Below, in pieces: positions 60,757 through 64,000 of a stretch of 64,000 nucleotides of DNA; the first letter of the stretch is position 1; the number at the start of each line of letters is the position of its first letter. A program made the position numbers and the translations under genes. Below the pieces are notes generated by a model. The model ran no database searches. It was not told the origin of the DNA and worked only from the letters and a program-made list of their open reading frames with translations. The DNA comes from Candidatus Mediterraneibacter merdipullorum (GTDB lineage: Bacteria; Bacillota; Clostridia; Lachnospirales; Lachnospiraceae): the NCBI GenBank assembly GCA_019117125.1, contig DXAL01000030.1, positions 53,403 through 117,402 on the forward strand, written 5' to 3'.

Positions 60757-62106
60757 TCACCAGACATTTTTCTCATAATAATCCTGTAATTCCTGGAAAG
60801 CTTCTTCCGGTGTGGCATTTTTCAGATAAATCTCTACAATTGCATCGTCATAGATATCTCCTGCTTCAGCTGTAGCAAGTGATTCATTGTAGAATCCGAA
60901 CGTAGCAGAGGACTCGTCAAGCACCTCTTCGATATACGCATACTGTTTCGGTGCAGCTGAAATATCTACCTCTACATTCGTTGTCGGGATTTTTCCTGCT
61001 TCTTCTGCGACATACTTTTCTGCTGTTTCATCTGTGAAGTATTTCAGAAGTTCGATTGCAGCTTCTCTCTCTTTTCCTTCTGCTTCTGAACTCAGCATGA
61101 TATTATCTGTTTTTACCATCATTCGGTTCGGGTCTGCTCCGCCTTCGATTGCCGGGAAGCGGAATGCTCCGCAGACATCCTCGATTGCCGGATCAAGACC
61201 GTTTATCTCACCGATGACCCATGAACCCTGTACTAACATAGCTGCTTCGCCGGCAGTGAATGATGCATTGACCTGGTCGTTGGAATCACCTGCTGCTGTC
61301 GGCTGGAAATACTGTGACAGTTCAATCAGTTTTTCTCCTGCATTAACATAAGACTCGCTTGTCCAATCCAGTGTCCCCTCTGACACTCCGTCCAGGTTGT
61401 CCGGACCGCCCTCTCTGTCGCAAAGATACCCTGCAACAAGAGAAATACACCATGGGTCCTTAGCCGAGCATGCGATTGGAGTGTATCCTGCATCCTGTAT
61501 CTTTTTGCACACTTCAAGCCATTCATCATATGTCTCCGGAGGAGTCACTCCTACTTCATCAAATATTTCCGTATTATAGAATACCAATGCAGCTGAGAAA
61601 TTTGTCGGAATCGCCATAATCTTCCCATCATACGTCAGCTTATCAAAAATTCCCTCTTTGAATGTCGCATACCAGTCCGGATTTTCCGTTTCCAAAATAT
61701 CTGTAAGGTCTGCTGCCACTCCCGCATCTACATACTGTTCCATCAACGGTCCCGGATGGCAGGTAAATAATTCAGGGACATCCCCGGAAGCAATCAGAGC
61801 ATTCAATTTTGTATCATATTCTTCCGTTGGTGTCGTGATCACATTCACATGATATTTCCCTTCAAAATCTTTGTTAAAGCGGTCGATTACTTCTTTGTAG
61901 CCTATCGTCACAAGGTCTTTTGACACATCAAGGTCATCATAGAATATCCAGGATATTTCTATTACATCACCCGCTGAAGCATCTGTTTCTTCCGCGCTTT
62001 CCTCATTTGATGACGCATCTCCGGTATCGGTGGATACGCTGCACCCAAATAACATTGATATGCACATTACGCTGGCAAGAATTGCCGATACTGTCTTTTT
62101 TTTCAT
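60757..62106 (-). CDS. Sugar ABC transporter solute-binding lipoprotein
   Basis: The 449-residue protein has a lipoprotein signal MKKKTVSAILASVMCISMLFGC (lipobox LFGC), an acidic linker and a family 1 binding fold (KYHVNVITTPTEEYDTKLNALIASGDVPELFTCHPG; GEAAMLVQGSWVIGEINGL). It lies 23 bp after the MalG-like permease gene and 91 bp before the GH3 gene. The sugar is probably a beta-linked oligosaccharide, by context. Confidence 0.92.
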   Translation of the reverse strand: MKKKTVSAILASVMCISMLFGCSVSTDTGDASSNEESAEETDASAGDVIEISWIFYDDLDVSKDLVTIGYKEVIDRFNKDFEGKYHVNVITTPTEEYDTKLNALIASGDVPELFTCHPGPLMEQYVDAGVAADLTDILETENPDWYATFKEGIFDKLTYDGKIMAIPTNFSAALVFYNTEIFDEVGVTPPETYDEWLEVCKKIQDAGYTPIACSAKDPWCISLVAGYLCDREGGPDNLDGVSEGTLDWTSESYVNAGEKLIELSQYFQPTAAGDSNDQVNASFTAGEAAMLVQGSWVIGEINGLDPAIEDVCGAFRFPAIEGGADPNRMMVKTDNIMLSSEAEGKEREAAIELLKYFTDETAEKYVAEEAGKIPTTNVEVDISAAPKQYAYIEEVLDESSATFGFYNESLATAEAGDIYDDAIVEIYLKNATPEEAFQELQDYYEKNVW

Positions 62107-62129
62107 CGTTTTCTCCCTTCTTCATCTTT

Positions 62130-62954
62130 TTATCCTTTAACGGCTCCCGTCGTCAGACCTTCTACTATCTGATTGCTGAAAATAAGGTAAACTATTATTG
62201 TCGGCGCCAGAGCAATAATAATCGCAGCAAACATCTGAACATAGTTCACAGCATAAGGTCCTACAAAATACGACAGTGTGACCGGTAAAGTCTTTTTATC
62301 CGCATCTGATATAAATACCAGTGCCATCAAAAGTTCATTCCAGTTTGCAACAAAAGTCATCATACCCGCTACAGAAAATCCTGTTTTAGTAAGCGGGAGC
62401 GCAATCCTGAAAAAACACGAATAAATATTGCATCCATCAATACATGCCGCTTCAAAAATCTCGTTCTGCAAAGATTTGAAAAACCCCGTCATCAGAAATA
62501 TGACTAACGGCAATGCAAACACAGTATAAGGGATGATCAGACCGAACAGCGAATCTGTCAGGTTCCACTTTGAAAACTGTACAAACAGCGGGATGAGTAC
62601 GCAATGCACCGGTATCATCATTCCAAGCAGAAAATAGTTCATCGCCGCTCCTGACAATCTCCACCTCATCCGTGCGATTGCAAATGCCGCCATCGATCCT
62701 ATCGCAAGACTTAACACCAGAGATACTGTACAGACAACAAATGAGTTCAGCATTGCAGTCCCCAGATTTCCCTTTACCCATGCATAAATATAATTTCCCA
62801 ACTGCAGTACCTGCGGCAGACTGAACGGATCTGTCATCAATTCCTGATTTGTCTTTAAGGACACGTTGATCATCCACAAAAGGGGCAGGATATAAATCAG
62901 TGTCAGGATGATTAAAATGATATAAATAAATGTTTTCTGCACTCTACATCTCAT
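62130..62954 (-). CDS. Sugar ABC transporter permease (MalG-type)
   Basis: The start is the ATG ending at 62954 (MRCRVQKTFIYIIL); the track start at 62963 is TTG. The 274-residue protein has six helices, the EAA loop EAACIDGCNIYSCFFRIALPLTKT and the C terminus IVEGLTTGAVKG. It overlaps the MalF-type gene by 11 bp. Confidence 0.92.
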   Translation of the reverse strand: MRCRVQKTFIYIILIILTLIYILPLLWMINVSLKTNQELMTDPFSLPQVLQLGNYIYAWVKGNLGTAMLNSFVVCTVSLVLSLAIGSMAAFAIARMRWRLSGAAMNYFLLGMMIPVHCVLIPLFVQFSKWNLTDSLFGLIIPYTVFALPLVIFLMTGFFKSLQNEIFEAACIDGCNIYSCFFRIALPLTKTGFSVAGMMTFVANWNELLMALVFISDADKKTLPVTLSYFVGPYAVNYVQMFAAIIIALAPTIIVYLIFSNQIVEGLTTGAVKG

Positions 62955-63831
62955 AATTCTCAACCTTTATCCCCTTTCGTATGAGCAGCGAAACAATCAG
63001 GCAAAGCACGAGCAGTACCACTGCAATCGCACTGGAATATCCGTATTTGAAATATATAAATCCCTGTTCATATAAGTGTGTGGCAAGAACCTGGGTCCTG
63101 TTATTTGGTCCCCCCTGCGTCATATTGTAGACCAGGTCAAAAAACTTTAAGGAGCCAATACAGTTCAATGACAGTGAGGTAATGAACATTGGCTTTATCA
63201 ACGGTAATGTAATATAACGGAATGTATGGATATCCGATGCACCGTCAATACGCGCCGCTTCATACAGGTCCTTTGATATCCCCATTATCTGAGCCATATA
63301 CAGCATCATATTCTGTCCCACATACTGCCACATAGCCACAAATGCAATTACGATCATCGGAAGGACAATAAACCCGTCCGATTCCATCAGCCACATAGGT
63401 CCTTCAATCCCAATTTTGTCAAGAAGATAATTGAGTCCGAACTTTGGATTAAAAATAAATGCCCAGAGCAAACCCAATGCTGCCGAAGAGAGGACCGTCG
63501 GCATATAAATCACATTTCTGAAAAATGTTCTTCCTCTTTTAATACTCGTCAGAGATACTGCCAGCAGCACACCTAATATCTGTTGTGTCACTGCTGAAAA
63601 CAGCATGAAAAACAAGGAATTCTTCAGAGCGATTCTCATCGTCTTATCTTCAAAAAACAACTCTTTAAAATTCTCCAGCCCGATAAATACCGGTTCTTTC
63701 AACGCATTGTAATCACATAGAGAATAATACAGCATCTGGATGATCGGGATGAGCAGGACCACCGTAAAAAGTATAAAAGCCGGTCCGACAAAAAGTACGA
63801 TTGCTTTTTTATTTCGCAACATTTTATCCAT
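62944..63831 (-). CDS. Sugar ABC transporter permease (MalF-type)
   Basis: The 295-residue protein has six helices and the EAA loop EAARIDGASDIHTFRYITLPLIKP. An AGGAGG ribosome-binding site lies in the end of the upstream gene. It pairs with the MalG-type permease; no ATPase gene is seen in the window part of the operon. Confidence 0.92.
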   Translation of the reverse strand: MDKMLRNKKAIVLFVGPAFILFTVVLLIPIIQMLYYSLCDYNALKEPVFIGLENFKELFFEDKTMRIALKNSLFFMLFSAVTQQILGVLLAVSLTSIKRGRTFFRNVIYMPTVLSSAALGLLWAFIFNPKFGLNYLLDKIGIEGPMWLMESDGFIVLPMIVIAFVAMWQYVGQNMMLYMAQIMGISKDLYEAARIDGASDIHTFRYITLPLIKPMFITSLSLNCIGSLKFFDLVYNMTQGGPNNRTQVLATHLYEQGFIYFKYGYSSAIAVVLLVLCLIVSLLIRKGIKVENYEM

Positions 63832-63834
63832 TGC

Positions 63835-64000
63835 TCAATCCTCCTCTCTGATCACAGCTGCCGACCTTGCCGGAAGCCGGAATCTTAATCCGCCATTTAT
63901 GATTTCAATTCCGGACAGATCTCTTTTCCCGTTCAGATCGATGTTGACTTTTTTCCCTTCCGTCCAATACTTTCCGACCGGTACATTTATTTCTTCCATA
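63835..64000 (-). CDS. C-terminal end of an upstream gene (cut by window edge), probably a glycoside hydrolase
   Basis: An open frame from the right edge ends at the TGA complementary to 63835-63837, too short for the ORF track. The visible tail, about 54 residues, reads VPVGKYWTEGKKVNIDLNG and GGLRFRLPARSAAVIREED. A short beta-rich end with LPARSAA is typical of the C-terminal sandwich of GH13-type or related glycosidases. The ATG at 63999 is probably internal. It is 3 bp upstream of the MalF-type permease, hence in the same operon. Confidence 0.5.
   Translation of the reverse strand, partial: MEEINVPVGKYWTEGKKVNIDLNGKRDLSGIEIINGGLRFRLPARSAAVIREED

Overview
The window looks like a chromosomal segment from a spore-forming Clostridia, most likely a gut Lachnospiraceae. 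The grounds are spore genes (spoIIR, a sipL-like gene, a cwlC-like amidase), the murB-rapZ-whiA-HPr block, a methionyl-tRNA synthetase T-box, two binding-protein sugar ABC systems without their own ATPase, and an energy-converting [NiFe] hydrogenase. The species is not determined. No phage or insertion-sequence genes were seen. Both window edges cut genes.

Layout. 1-6.4 kb: a truncated ABC exporter with its MarR regulator, a solo AAA/DUF4143 ATPase behind a hairpin-rich leader, and a YhgE-type membrane protein divergent from a TetR regulator. 6.4-10.7 kb: tRNA-Glu, a diacylglycerol-kinase-like protein, and the operon murB-rapZ-whiA-HPr-like, in which the HPr has Asp at the usual His15 position. 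10.9-12.5 kb: a second solo ATPase with a PD-(D/E)XK-like tail. 12.6-23.1 kb: a maltodextrin/glycogen operon (binding protein, two permeases, pullulanase, debranching enzyme, alpha-1,6-glucosidase) divergent from a LacI regulator. 23.3-36.2 kb: housekeeping and sporulation genes (CNNM protein, CwlC-like amidase, glmM, HAD, acyl-ACP thioesterase, CDF transporter, spoIIR, GntR, ispE, sipL, plsC). 36.4-37.8 kb: a third ATPase. 37.9-49.3 kb: echABCDEF facing away from hypABFCDE, which together give a hydrogenase and its Ni and Fe(CN)2CO maturation machinery. 49.3-51.2 kb: a palindromic repeat cluster and a fourth ATPase. 51.3-64 kb: alpha-xylosidase, DegV, a PLP enzyme, metG with T-box, and an oligosaccharide operon (GH3, binding protein, two permeases, end of another gene).

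The most unusual signal is around the solo ATPases. The promoters of the third and fourth copies each carry short direct repeats spaced exactly 33 bp apart, with different repeat sequences in the two cases. The first copy lies behind a cluster of hairpins and 28-bp direct repeats, and the fourth ends next to a 150-bp-period palindromic array. Other items of note are the Asp15 HPr, a four-cluster EchF, an EchE ending exactly at the Ni-binding motif with no maturation peptidase gene nearby, 30-bp in-frame tandem repeats in both spoIIR and hypF, and a structured leader before degV.
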